From the NCBI GenBank assembly GCA_019057815.1, contig JAHLWR010000021.1, forward strand, positions 1-64,000: 64,000 nt of DNA, read 5' to 3'. Every line of letters begins with the position of its first letter. Position 1 is the first letter of the stretch. The position numbers and the translations under genes are program-made. The notes below the pieces were generated by a model. It had not been told where the DNA came from. It made no database searches and saw only the letters and a list, made by a program, of their open reading frames with translations. Below are positions 40,094 to 50,331 of the stretch, one piece after another. This DNA is from Candidatus Heimdallarchaeota archaeon (GTDB lineage: Archaea > Asgardarchaeota > Heimdallarchaeia > Heimdallarchaeales > Heimdallarchaeaceae).

Positions 40094-40903
40094 ATGTCAA
40101 TCTCTACTTACGCTCAAGAAATAAAATTTGAAAAGGGTTCAAAAACATGCATATTAATTTTCCATGGTTTAGCTGATACCCCATTTGAAATGAGAGAATT
40201 AGGTGAAAGTTTGTTTTCTTTAGCTGATGTCTATATTCCTTTGCTTCCTCGACATGGAATAGATGCGGAGTATCTTGCACTTATTACAAGAGAGGAAATA
40301 GATAACTGGGCCCTAGATTTGGTTTCTGAAATAAAAGATAAATATAAGCGAGTAATCATTGTGGGTCACTCTTGTGGAGCTGGATTAACCCTTCTTTCAA
40401 CTATTAAGACAGCTATACCAGCTGCAATCGTGCTGTCTAGTGTAGGGGGAATTGTTACAAGAAAATTAAAATTCTTTGTTTGGGTGGTTAAGAAGTTCAA
40501 ACTTAAATTTCTGCGATATTCTTACAAGAAAGAAAGAAAGATAAAAGCATGGCCAGAAGAGTACATCCAATGGAGAGAAAAGAATTTTCGTAAAGCTCCT
40601 GTAAATTTATTCATATCAGCAATCAGTATTTGGCCCAAAATAGCAAAAGATATAGGAAAAATATCTGTTCCAATAATGGTTGTAAATGGAACAAAAGATA
40701 TCATCAGCCCTGTAGAAGTGGTAGATATCTTAATGCAAAAAGTTTCTTCTAGAAAAAAGAAAGGAATAATAGTAAAGGGAGTAGGACATGCAGTGTTTGC
40801 TTCAGAGTACCGTTATGAGATTATTGAACATATTAAATTATTTATTTCCGAAGTTTTAGATGAAAAAACAAAGGAAGGAAAGGAGGTTTTTGTAATTGGA
40901 TAA
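40094..40903 (+). CDS. Alpha/beta hydrolase, paralogue 3
   Basis: IFHGLADTPFEMRELGES, GHSCGAG, VNGTKDIISP, KGVGHAVFAS. Confidence 0.87.
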   Translation: MSISTYAQEIKFEKGSKTCILIFHGLADTPFEMRELGESLFSLADVYIPLLPRHGIDAEYLALITREEIDNWALDLVSEIKDKYKRVIIVGHSCGAGLTLLSTIKTAIPAAIVLSSVGGIVTRKLKFFVWVVKKFKLKFLRYSYKKERKIKAWPEEYIQWREKNFRKAPVNLFISAISIWPKIAKDIGKISVPIMVVNGTKDIISPVEVVDILMQKVSSRKKKGIIVKGVGHAVFASEYRYEIIEHIKLFISEVLDEKTKEGKEVFVIG

Positions 40904-40930
40904 TCAGAAACTGTGTGTAGTAAATATCTC

Positions 40931-41680
40931 TCAAACCTTTTGTATTTTTTTGTGATCAAATAGTTTCTTAAACCAAGATGGTTGAAAATACCCAATAAAC
41001 GCAAAAGGGGCTGAAATCAGTAAGAATGAATGTCCAATGAAATAATAAATTGTGTAATCACCAAAATTTTTTGAATAAAAAACATCAAGAACAACAAAAA
41101 TAAACGAAATAATATTGATTAAACCATAATAACCAATAAATTGAGCAGAAACTTTTCTAAGAACATTCTTCTCTCTATAAGCAGCACGAAATGCATAAAA
41201 GAATGTGAGTCCACAACAGATGATTGAAATAACCCCATAGATTCCATTTACAATAACGCCCATTGCAGCTTCATGTCCTGACCCCTGCTCATAAATTGGG
41301 TAAATTATTAATTGAACAAGCATAGAACCAAAACTAAGACCTAAGAAAAAACTAACCATCAATAGAATAGATTTGTTATTCCTAAAGAACAATTGTTGAA
41401 GGAATGCAATAATAAAGAAATTTCCTATTACACTGCATAGAATCCCAAAAACAGCGAAAGGGTGTGTATAATAATTCTCAATTTCATATAAATAAACAGC
41501 AAATCTACCTAAAAAAATTGATAAAATTCCGAATAAATACCAACTGAAAGATAGTAAAAGAAGAAGTGTAATATTTGATTTTTTAAGAACATAGCGTTTT
41601 ACTAGGTAAAATACTATAATTGCTCCAATAATGAAAGTAATTCCTTCTATAATTACCGCGCCAATTGGAATGGAACTCAT
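40931..41680 (-). CDS. Seven-TM-type hypothetical membrane protein
   Basis: About 7 hydrophobic segments; starts 1 nt after the upstream gene's stop. Confidence 0.65.
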   Translation of the reverse strand: MSSIPIGAVIIEGITFIIGAIIVFYLVKRYVLKKSNITLLLLLSFSWYLFGILSIFLGRFAVYLYEIENYYTHPFAVFGILCSVIGNFFIIAFLQQLFFRNNKSILLMVSFFLGLSFGSMLVQLIIYPIYEQGSGHEAAMGVIVNGIYGVISIICCGLTFFYAFRAAYREKNVLRKVSAQFIGYYGLINIISFIFVVLDVFYSKNFGDYTIYYFIGHSFLLISAPFAFIGYFQPSWFKKLFDHKKIQKV

Positions 41681-41681
41681 A

Positions 41682-42311
41682 TTATTTCCTCTCCAATAAA
41701 TAAGAACTACTAAATTGATAAATTAAGAAACAAGCAACTATAACATATGATCGAGTAGCGATATACTCAAAAATGGGATTTCCTTGAATGATTGAAAAGA
41801 TGAAAAAGAATATTGAAATATTAGAGAAAAGGTTAAAACCAATAAATGGTAAAACCTTGTGAAAATAGCTTTTTTGATTGCGTAATCTTAAAATTAAATT
41901 AATATATACAATCACTGAGGGAATAGTGATGAAAGTATAAACTACTAATAAAAGTGTAACGTTCAAATCTTGTTGATTATCAAGAAACACAGCTAATAGT
42001 GTGCCGAGAGCACCCGTAAGTATAAAAAGCAATCCTGAACCCATAATAAGATTCCTAGGGAGATAGAGTGTTTTTAATAATAAGATAGTCCAAAGGAATT
42101 GATGGGCAAACCAAACAAATAATATTACTACTGTGTCATCTATGAATAATTGCATGATTGAGGAACAAATATAAGCTGATATCCATAAACAACCAAGCAA
42201 TGATAACATACGGCGTTTAGTAATTACTTTATAAATTAAAAAAAACAGATAAATAATTGATAAGGTTGTAACAACATAGATGTTGACGATGAGTTGAATG
42301 CTAACAGCCAT
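41682..42311 (-). CDS. 6-7 TM hypothetical membrane protein
   Basis: Strongly hydrophobic throughout; ATG at 42311 fits just downstream of the preceding stop (track start 42323 is TTG). Confidence 0.62.
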   Translation of the reverse strand: MAVSIQLIVNIYVVTTLSIIYLFFLIYKVITKRRMLSLLGCLWISAYICSSIMQLFIDDTVVILFVWFAHQFLWTILLLKTLYLPRNLIMGSGLLFILTGALGTLLAVFLDNQQDLNVTLLLVVYTFITIPSVIVYINLILRLRNQKSYFHKVLPFIGFNLFSNISIFFFIFSIIQGNPIFEYIATRSYVIVACFLIYQFSSSYLLERK

Positions 42312-42316
42312 CAGCC

Positions 42317-42808
42317 TCACCAAAGAGCATCATCAAGTAAATCTAATCCTGTTTTCTCTTCTTCTTGATTTCCAATAGATAATTCAAAGGAGACGTCTTC
42401 AGATAAGTCTATATTTATCGTGGATTGTTCAAAAATTCGATGTAATTGAGGAAGAATTTTTTTAAGGGAATCAATTGTAATTAAATTGTGAAGTTCAAGT
42501 TGAGCTACTAACTGCTCTAGAATACTACGATAAGGAACAGCATTTTCATCTCTTTCTAGTAAAAAACCAATAGAAACAAAAATATCGCGAGGATCCAAAA
42601 CACCTTCGGGAGCAGGAACAGTAAGCAAAAGACTAGCTATCTGATAATTACCAAGATGAACAGAAATAAAATCACCTTTATTACCTGCCATAGGCATACT
42701 TTTTAGTGATATTTCTTTCTCCTCACTTTCAGAAAATGACATTCTTGGTATTGTTAATATTATTTTAGGTCCCATTGTTAAGAATGCAGTAAGAAAAACT
42801 GCTTTCAT
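42317..42808 (-). CDS. Soluble longin/uDENN-like small protein (tentative)
   Basis: MKAVFLTAFLTMGPKIILTIP...GDFISVHLGNYQIASLLLTVPAPEGVLDPRDIFVSIGFLLERDENAVPYRSILEQL: alternating strands and helices reminiscent of longin-type domains. Confidence 0.4.
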   Translation of the reverse strand: MKAVFLTAFLTMGPKIILTIPRMSFSESEEKEISLKSMPMAGNKGDFISVHLGNYQIASLLLTVPAPEGVLDPRDIFVSIGFLLERDENAVPYRSILEQLVAQLELHNLITIDSLKKILPQLHRIFEQSTINIDLSEDVSFELSIGNQEEEKTGLDLLDDALW

Positions 42809-42962
42809 AACCTCTAAAAGTGTATATTTATTATAAAAGTTTGCGAAATGTTTTTCTGAATTCTTCTATTTTTCTTTTTATCAGTATTATTTTGTTTTCT
42901 TTTTTGTAACAGAAGATACTTTAATTAGAAAAATTGATATGTTCATATAATCTATTATATCT

Positions 42963-44171
42963 ATGAAGGCTAAGTATCTTTTTTTCCTAATAATCTCTTT
43001 TATTCTAATGTCTAGCTTGACTAATGGTAATACCATGGAACATCCTGAAGTTATTGAAGAATCAAATCTTTCATTTTATTCAGATTTAGGTTGGCATCTT
43101 AAAAGAATAGATGTAGAAGGAGCCTGGGAGATTACAAAAGGTTCAAAGAACATTGTTGTCGCAGTTATCGATTCAGGGATAGATTTTTCACATCCTGATT
43201 TAATTGGTATTGAGTGGATAAATACGGGAGAAGTTGCAAATAATAGCATTGATGATGATGGTAATGGCTTTGTTGATGATATGAATGGCTGGGATTTCGT
43301 TTCAGGTGATAATATTCCTGGACCAGAAGATATCGATCCTATCCACTGGCATGCAACCTTTATAGCAGGTATAATTGCAGCACCAGCAGATAACTATGGT
43401 GTGGTCGGTGTTGCTCCTAATGTTACAATTATGGATATAAGAGTTTTAAAAGCAGATAATTACAAGGGAACAACTTATGAGGGTTTTGGTGACTCTATAA
43501 GGTATGCTGTTGATAATGGTGCAGATGTTATAAGCATGAGTCTGCATTACTATGCTAATGATTCTTCTTATTACGACGATATACAGTACGCTTATGAAAA
43601 TAATGTATCACTGGTTTCAATAACTGGAAATAATAACGTTGAATATGGAGGAGGATTTGAATATCAGTCTTTTCCAGGAGGATATGACGAAGTTATATCC
43701 GTTGGTGCAACAAATTTTTTTAATGAGAAAGCTGACTACAGCAACTATGGTAATTGGACAGAGCTAGTAGCTCCTGTAGGTGATCAAGAATATGATGTAA
43801 TAAATCAATTAATTCGAAGCTGTCACACTCCATATGATGTTGATCCTTATTATTATGGTTATGGAACATCGTTTGCATGTCCTCAGGTTGCAGGAGTGAT
43901 AGCTTTAATGAAATCGCTGAAACAGGATTTAAGTAACGATGAAGTTAGAGAAATTCTAATCAAAACGGCTATTGATTTGGGAGATCCAGGTAAAGATGAT
44001 TTCTTCGGTTACGGAATGGTCAACGCTTCTGCTGCAGTATTAGAGGTATACGAAAGATACATACAGATTGAAACTACAACAGAAACAACATTGCCGTTTG
44101 CTTTTTCTTGTTTTGTAATAGCTCCTTTAATAGTAATTGTAATTACTATAATAAAGAGGAAAAAGAACTAA
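42963..44171 (+). CDS. Secreted subtilisin-like serine protease (S8) with C-terminal TM anchor
   Basis: Asp VAVIDSGIDFSHPDL, His HWHATFIAGIIAA, Ser GYGTSFACPQVAGV; signal peptide; C-terminal TM plus KRKKN. Confidence 0.93.
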   Translation: MKAKYLFFLIISFILMSSLTNGNTMEHPEVIEESNLSFYSDLGWHLKRIDVEGAWEITKGSKNIVVAVIDSGIDFSHPDLIGIEWINTGEVANNSIDDDGNGFVDDMNGWDFVSGDNIPGPEDIDPIHWHATFIAGIIAAPADNYGVVGVAPNVTIMDIRVLKADNYKGTTYEGFGDSIRYAVDNGADVISMSLHYYANDSSYYDDIQYAYENNVSLVSITGNNNVEYGGGFEYQSFPGGYDEVISVGATNFFNEKADYSNYGNWTELVAPVGDQEYDVINQLIRSCHTPYDVDPYYYGYGTSFACPQVAGVIALMKSLKQDLSNDEVREILIKTAIDLGDPGKDDFFGYGMVNASAAVLEVYERYIQIETTTETTLPFAFSCFVIAPLIVIVITIIKRKKN

Positions 44172-44271
44172 CTTTCCTTTTCCTCTTTTTTTGTGTGTCC
44201 CTAGAAACACAAGAAGAATTATTATTGTTTTATTTATTAAGTATACTAATAATAGTAAAAGGTAATGTATA

Positions 44272-46470
44272 ATGAGCAAAATTAGTAGTGTACTTCAGAA
44301 GAAGATTATTATTCCTATTGTATCTGTTGTAGCAACAGTAGTTATTATTACAAGTTTAATAATCTATATTCCACAACTTCAAGATAATGGTAATGGTAAT
44401 GGTGATACAAGTTCTTTTCTTATTCCTAATACAGCTTCAACACATCTTATTATTAGTACTTTAGAAACACCTTTTGGAACATATTCTCCCTTAACCTTGG
44501 ATTATGATCCATCAATAATTCCTACCGAAATTAACGCTGGTTTATCAAATGTTGATAAACAAGGATTGCATTTTTCATCTGAAGTTGAAGCTCTTCTAGA
44601 GCAATATGGATTTGCGCTTGTTGACGAGGGAGTGCAGGATATTTTTGAACTCTATAATGGTGAAACATATAATATACCTAAATTCATTACAACTGATTTA
44701 TGTTTACATACGTATCACGTGTTGTATGATATAAGCTTAAGAATACTCGAAGTAGAACACTTCTTTGATGATTTTGAAACTATGCTTTTTGCGCTTCGTG
44801 ATTCACAGATAAATCTAAAATCTACAGTAAGCAACCCAGAAGTAATTAATGCTTTAAACAAAAATATTGCTTATCTATCAATTATGCTATATCTCCTAAA
44901 TGAAACTAATTCAATACCAAGTGAAATAAGTGGTTTAGTTTCTGCGGAATTAGATAAAATAGATCAAGGTGTTAGAGCTGAATCAGCAATCTTCGGATAT
45001 GATGAGGATTTCACCCAGTATAAAATCAGAGGGCACTATACAAGAAATGATATCCTAGGTAATTATTTCAAAGCCATGATGTATGCCGGTAGAATGAGTT
45101 TCTTGCTTCAAAGCCCAGGTGGAGATCCTGAAATGGGGATTGACCATACTCGTATGGCTATGTTGTTAATATCAAGTTTTAATACATCAATCGCTTTAGA
45201 TACTGTTTGGGATTACTGGGATAAACTTTATCAACCAACAGCATTCTATGTAGGTGCTTGTGACGATTTAACTCCCTATGAATATTACAGAATTTGGCTT
45301 AATCATAGCTCTCCCATCGGTGATTCACTGGCTGATGAAGATTTAATACTTGAAATAATTGAAGATGCTAAGAATTATAGAAAACCCAAAATCAACTCAA
45401 TGGTTGGAATTGTTAGCAATGCTGAAGATAATACTCAAGGATTTAGACTAATGGGACAAAGGTTCATACCTGATTCTTATATTTTCCAACAGTTAGTTGA
45501 TGACAAAGTAGGTGGAAGACTTATGCCAACAGGGTTAGATGTTTTCTCAGTATTTGGAAGTCCAAGAGCTGATTATTATATGAGAGCAGAGAATGAAACA
45601 TACCCTAATTATGATGATCAAATTTTCAAACTCCGTGTAGAATTTGGAAATCTTACTGATTATGATTGGACACAAAATCTCTACTGGTTGTGGTTATACT
45701 CTCTCTTTCCACTTCTAGAACCTGCTGAAGTAGGTTATCCTGGATTCATGCTCAGTGATGCCTGGTCAGACAAAGCTCTTATGACAGCTATGGGGTCATG
45801 GGCTGAACTCAGACACGATACCATACTCTATGCTAAACAATCTTATACGCTGGAAGCTGCTGCTTTTGTTTCAGGTTACTTAGAGCCTTATCCTGAAGTT
45901 TATGCGAGGTTAGCTAGCTTGGTTCGATTGATGCAAGATGGATTAGACAGTAGAGGTTTATTATCTACAGTTTTTGAAAGCAAGTTCGAAAGTTTAGCTA
46001 ATATTTTTGATAGATTTGTTGAAATCAGTATTAAAGAGCTTCAGAATCAACCCTTGAACGGATCAGAATTGGTTTTCATAAATAGAGTGGGTGAAACATT
46101 AGGATATATTGCAAGTTTTTACGATCCAGAAATCGATCCTTATACGAGTGAAGCTGATGACAGAACAGCTGTAATTGCAGCTGTACATACCGATCCTAAC
46201 TCTGGCACAGTTTTAGAGGTAGGAGTAGGTAATCCTTATACTATCTATGTTGTAGTTCAGGATTCTGATGGTAATTTGAAACTTACAAGAGGTGGAACAT
46301 TTAGCTATTATGAATTCACTCAACCCATGGAAGACAGATTAACCGACGAGCAATGGCAGGAAATGCTAGATACGACTCCACCTGACATTCCTGATTGGAT
46401 GCAAGAAGAACTTCCTATTACTCTTCAAGGTGCTTTAGTTTCAATGGTTATTTCAAGAAAAGAATCTTAA
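44272..46470 (+). CDS. DUF3160-family protein, N-terminally membrane anchored (copy 1)
   Basis: N-terminal TM; FITTDLCLHTYHVLYDISLRILE, QNLYWLWLYSLFPLLEP, MTAMGSWAELRHDTILYAKQSY, DVHTDPNSGTVLEVG-like motif. Confidence 0.85.
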   Translation: MSKISSVLQKKIIIPIVSVVATVVIITSLIIYIPQLQDNGNGNGDTSSFLIPNTASTHLIISTLETPFGTYSPLTLDYDPSIIPTEINAGLSNVDKQGLHFSSEVEALLEQYGFALVDEGVQDIFELYNGETYNIPKFITTDLCLHTYHVLYDISLRILEVEHFFDDFETMLFALRDSQINLKSTVSNPEVINALNKNIAYLSIMLYLLNETNSIPSEISGLVSAELDKIDQGVRAESAIFGYDEDFTQYKIRGHYTRNDILGNYFKAMMYAGRMSFLLQSPGGDPEMGIDHTRMAMLLISSFNTSIALDTVWDYWDKLYQPTAFYVGACDDLTPYEYYRIWLNHSSPIGDSLADEDLILEIIEDAKNYRKPKINSMVGIVSNAEDNTQGFRLMGQRFIPDSYIFQQLVDDKVGGRLMPTGLDVFSVFGSPRADYYMRAENETYPNYDDQIFKLRVEFGNLTDYDWTQNLYWLWLYSLFPLLEPAEVGYPGFMLSDAWSDKALMTAMGSWAELRHDTILYAKQSYTLEAAAFVSGYLEPYPEVYARLASLVRLMQDGLDSRGLLSTVFESKFESLANIFDRFVEISIKELQNQPLNGSELVFINRVGETLGYIASFYDPEIDPYTSEADDRTAVIAAVHTDPNSGTVLEVGVGNPYTIYVVVQDSDGNLKLTRGGTFSYYEFTQPMEDRLTDEQWQEMLDTTPPDIPDWMQEELPITLQGALVSMVISRKES

Positions 46471-46582
46471 TTTCTTAACTCTTCTTTTTTCTTTTCCTTT
46501 TAATAAGTTGCATTTGTGTCTTCTTAAACACAATAAGTGTTAATAGTTATTCTCATAATTGTAATTTAAGTAGGTATTTAGT

Positions 46583-48778
46583 ATGAAAATCCTCCATAAA
46601 AGATTATTGTATATTCTATCTTCTTTAGTAGTTTCTGCAGCAATAATAACAAATTTGGTTATTTTCTTACCACATAATCAAACACCTAATTTGTTTGATT
46701 GGGAAGGTGAACCAATTATTGCTAATACAGCTGCTAAATTCCAAATATCTTCTTCCGTGTCAACTTCCTTTGGGTCTTATAATCCATCTAGTTTAGATTA
46801 TATTCCTTCCGTGGTTGTTACTGAGGAAGTTAAACCAGGTCTTGAAAATGTTGATCTGCAGGGATTATCTGTTTCACCAGAAATAGCGGAATTACTAGCA
46901 CAGTATCATTTCGCTATTGACGCTTCTACGACCGTAAAAGATATCTATGAAGTCTATGATTCAGAAAACGCTGATCCATTCTTTATTACAACAGATTTGT
47001 GTTTACACACTTACCATGTATTATATGATATTAGTTTAAGAATAATGGAAGCTGAAAAATTCTTCGATGATTTTGAATTAATGCTTATGACATTAAGAAA
47101 TTCCCAAATTGTGCTAAATGGAACGGTTTCTGAAAATATTGTTCATGATGCAATTAACAAAAATGTCGCTTTTCTTTCAGTTATGCTCTATCTTCTAAAT
47201 GAAACGAATACAATCCCTATTGAAGTATATGATTTGACTACTACTGAACTTGCAAATATTAATAAAAGTGTAGGGGCTACTTCAGCAATCTTTGGTTATG
47301 AAGAAGATTTTACTCAATATAAAGTCAGAGGGCATTACACTCGAACTGAAACGTTAGGAAATTACTTTCAAGCAATGATGTATGCTGGGAGAATGGGTTT
47401 TCTGTTGCAAAGTCCTACTGGAGATCCCGAAATGGGTATAGAACATACTCGTATGGCTATGTTGTTAATTTCAGGTTTTAACGATTCTATAGGCGATTTT
47501 ACAGTCTGGGATTACTGGAATAGAATTTACGATCCTACTGTATTCTATGTTGGAGCAAGTGACGATTTAATGGCTTTAGAGTATTATCAAATTTGGATAA
47601 ACAATTCTGCTCCTGAGGGTGATGCTTTAGCTGAAGAATTAGTAGTCCAACAGATAATTTCTGATGCTAAAAATTACAGGAAACCGCAAATAAATTCTAT
47701 GTTTATTTTTGAAACTGAAGATCATGAAGAAGTTACTCAAGGATTCCGATTGATGGGTCAACGATTTATCCCCGATTCTTACATCTTCCAACAACTAGTG
47801 CATACTAAAGTAAATGGGAGACTTATGCCTTCTGGTTTGGATGTTTTCTCAGTTTTTGGTAGCCCAAGAGCTGCTTATTATCAACAAACTGAAAATGAAA
47901 CTTATCCAGATTATCATCAGCAAGTGCTAAAACTTCGTCACGAATTCAACAACCTAACAGTATATGATTGGACTCAGAACCTCTACTGGTTGTGGTTGTA
48001 CTCTCTCTTTCCCCTCCTAGAACCTGCATCAGAGGGTTATCCTGGATTCATGTTAAATGATGCTTGGTCAGATAAAGCTTTGATGACTGCTTTAAGTTCA
48101 TGGGCAGAATTACGTCATGATACTATTCTATATGCTAAGCAATCATACACTTATGCAACTGGAATTCCAACTCCACCCCCAACTAGAACAGGTTATATAG
48201 AACCTTACCCTGAAGTTTATGCTAGGCTAGCAAGCTTAGTAAGATTAATGCAAAATGGTTTAAGTTCTAGAGGTCTGTTATTAGAACAATTTGTTTCTAA
48301 ACTCTCAAATCTCGCTGATTATCTGGACAAATTAACTGAACTTAGTATTAAAGAATTGAAAAATGAAGACCTAAATGAGCAAGATATTGAGTTTATTGAG
48401 AATATTGGAGATTCTATGGCTAGTATAGTTGATTTTGCCAGTTTAAATGCAGATCCTTATACTTCAGAAGCAGATGAGAGGACGGCTATAATTGCTGATG
48501 TGCATACTGACCCAAATTCAGGAACAGTTCTTGAGGTTGGTACCGGGAATCCTTTCATCATTTATGTCATAGTTCAAGATCAAGATGGTAACTATAGGCT
48601 GACTAGAGGAGCAGTTTTCTCCTACTATGAATTTACTCATCCAATGAATGACAGACTAACTGACGAACAATGGCAAGAAATGCTTGATACTAACCCTCCC
48701 GAATTACCTTCGTGGATAACAGAATCTCTACCAATGAGCACAATTTCTACAATTGTTATGGTTAGAAAAGAAGACTAA
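46583..48778 (+). CDS. DUF3160-family protein, N-terminally membrane anchored (copy 2)
   Basis: Colinear paralogue of the preceding gene with long shared blocks (TDLCLHTYHVLYDISLRI, FRLMGQRFIPDSYIFQQLV, NDAWSDKALMTAL). Confidence 0.85.
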   Translation: MKILHKRLLYILSSLVVSAAIITNLVIFLPHNQTPNLFDWEGEPIIANTAAKFQISSSVSTSFGSYNPSSLDYIPSVVVTEEVKPGLENVDLQGLSVSPEIAELLAQYHFAIDASTTVKDIYEVYDSENADPFFITTDLCLHTYHVLYDISLRIMEAEKFFDDFELMLMTLRNSQIVLNGTVSENIVHDAINKNVAFLSVMLYLLNETNTIPIEVYDLTTTELANINKSVGATSAIFGYEEDFTQYKVRGHYTRTETLGNYFQAMMYAGRMGFLLQSPTGDPEMGIEHTRMAMLLISGFNDSIGDFTVWDYWNRIYDPTVFYVGASDDLMALEYYQIWINNSAPEGDALAEELVVQQIISDAKNYRKPQINSMFIFETEDHEEVTQGFRLMGQRFIPDSYIFQQLVHTKVNGRLMPSGLDVFSVFGSPRAAYYQQTENETYPDYHQQVLKLRHEFNNLTVYDWTQNLYWLWLYSLFPLLEPASEGYPGFMLNDAWSDKALMTALSSWAELRHDTILYAKQSYTYATGIPTPPPTRTGYIEPYPEVYARLASLVRLMQNGLSSRGLLLEQFVSKLSNLADYLDKLTELSIKELKNEDLNEQDIEFIENIGDSMASIVDFASLNADPYTSEADERTAIIADVHTDPNSGTVLEVGTGNPFIIYVIVQDQDGNYRLTRGAVFSYYEFTHPMNDRLTDEQWQEMLDTNPPELPSWITESLPMSTISTIVMVRKED

Positions 48779-48876
48779 GTTTTCCTTCTTTTATCTGTTT
48801 TTTTCTTTTTTCAAGAAAAATTGATATATTGTAAATTTAAAAACTGTTTTACAGAGGAATTATTTGAGGAATAGTA

Positions 48877-49536
48877 TTGAATAATGATGCCCTATTAGAA
48901 AAAATTCAGAATCAAATCCCTAATTTCAGAGATTTGGCTGAATTCAATCATTCTTATATCAAACCGAATATGATTTACAGATCCTCATCGCCTATATTTT
49001 ATCAATCCCTAGAACTTCTTGAGGATTTTCGTAGTTTGGGAATTCGGAATATAATGGATTTGCGGTCTGTTATTGAAATAGGTAATTCCTCATATGATGA
49101 TTTTTTTATTAGTGCAATCAAATACAATTGGATACATTTAGATATAAGCTTCCCTCCTAAAATAATGGCTGAAAAGGGTTTAACTCATCTATCTTTGTAC
49201 AAACAATTTTGCTGGTATACCCTTTTTTACAATAAAACCCAGATTAGAAAAATATTCTCCCTTCTAGCTGATGATTTGAGTTATAGAATAATAATTCATT
49301 GCCATGCAGGAAGGGATAGAACGGGAGTAGTCTCTTCCCTGATACTTTTGCTTATGAGAGCTCCTGTTGTTAATATTATTCAAGATTACCTAGCTACTGA
49401 TACACTTACAAAGAGTGAAGACATCGAATATATCTTAAAGATGGTTGAAGAAGTTGGGGGAATCAATGCCTATCTTAATGATTGTGGCATTGATGGAGCT
49501 GTTCAACAAAAAATTAGGCAATATTTACTACCATGA
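48877..49536 (+). CDS. Tyrosine/dual-specificity-type protein phosphatase
   Basis: IIHCHAGRDRTGVVSSL (CX5R) and NFRDLAEFN...IYRSSSP; TTG start. Confidence 0.9.
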   Translation: MNNDALLEKIQNQIPNFRDLAEFNHSYIKPNMIYRSSSPIFYQSLELLEDFRSLGIRNIMDLRSVIEIGNSSYDDFFISAIKYNWIHLDISFPPKIMAEKGLTHLSLYKQFCWYTLFYNKTQIRKIFSLLADDLSYRIIIHCHAGRDRTGVVSSLILLLMRAPVVNIIQDYLATDTLTKSEDIEYILKMVEEVGGINAYLNDCGIDGAVQQKIRQYLLP

Positions 49537-49717
49537 TTTTCTTTCTATGTCTGCGAATAGTTTTCTTAGTGCTAGATTTCTTTACATCTGTCCTTTTCTA
49601 GAGTGTGAAATGAATTGCAGAAAGATGATATATCAAAATATACTGGATCTACCAAAGATAAATCAATTTCTGAATTGGAAATCTAGGCTACTATTATTCT
49701 CAATATCTGGTTCAGTT

Positions 49718-49855
49718 AGCTGATATAGCGATTGTCAAGATGGGTAAATGGTCAGCAATCGTTCTATTCCTTTGCATTGTGACCTCAGGTCGCTTTTTAG
49801 CTTCTCTAGGTTTTCTCTTTATTAAAGAACCAGAAAAAACGATTCTAACTTAGTT
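49718..49855 (+). pseudogene. Possible decayed membrane-protein gene remnant
   Basis: In-frame ADIAIVKMGKWSAIVLFLCIVTSGRFLASLGFLFIKEPEKTILT* with no intact upstream frame. Confidence 0.3.
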
Positions 49856-50014
49856 TCTTGTTATTACATTATTTTAACCTCTCAGCAATTTAATAGAAAA
49901 TTAATATCAGATGAAAAAGTATTAGAAATACTAAATGAATGTATATATTGCCATATTTTGGGTACTCTCTACTTAATAAAAGATAACTGGAATTAATATG
50001 GTGATTGTGATAAC

Positions 50015-50212
50015 ATGGGTCACTTTGAAGGGTATATAAAAATAAAGATTAAAGAATTAGAAGATTTAGAAGCCCTAGCAAAAGAATACGAAAGAAAAGC
50101 TCAAAATTTGTTTGACCAAGGTAAGAAAATTGCTGCAGATGAGATGTTAAAGAAGAGAGCTAAAATTCTGAAACGAATTTCTAAACAAAAAGCACGTTTT
50201 GAGAAAGTTTAA
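50015..50212 (+). CDS. Small coiled-coil protein (65 aa)
   Basis: Lys/Glu-rich helical sequence, clean ATG. Confidence 0.5.
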   Translation: MGHFEGYIKIKIKELEDLEALAKEYERKAQNLFDQGKKIAADEMLKKRAKILKRISKQKARFEKV

Positions 50213-50331
50213 AATTCTTAAGAAACCAGTTCTTCAAGAGCTTAACTGATTTCTAATCCAAGTAGTGTAGAATTATTGATCTTTGCATTGAGAATAAGAA
50301 TGAATTTATATTTGATGGTTGATAGATTCCT

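Noticed and set aside
49445-49723. Track ORF 92 aa, plus
   Set aside because: Overlaps the phosphatase C-terminus in another frame and has no family resemblance.
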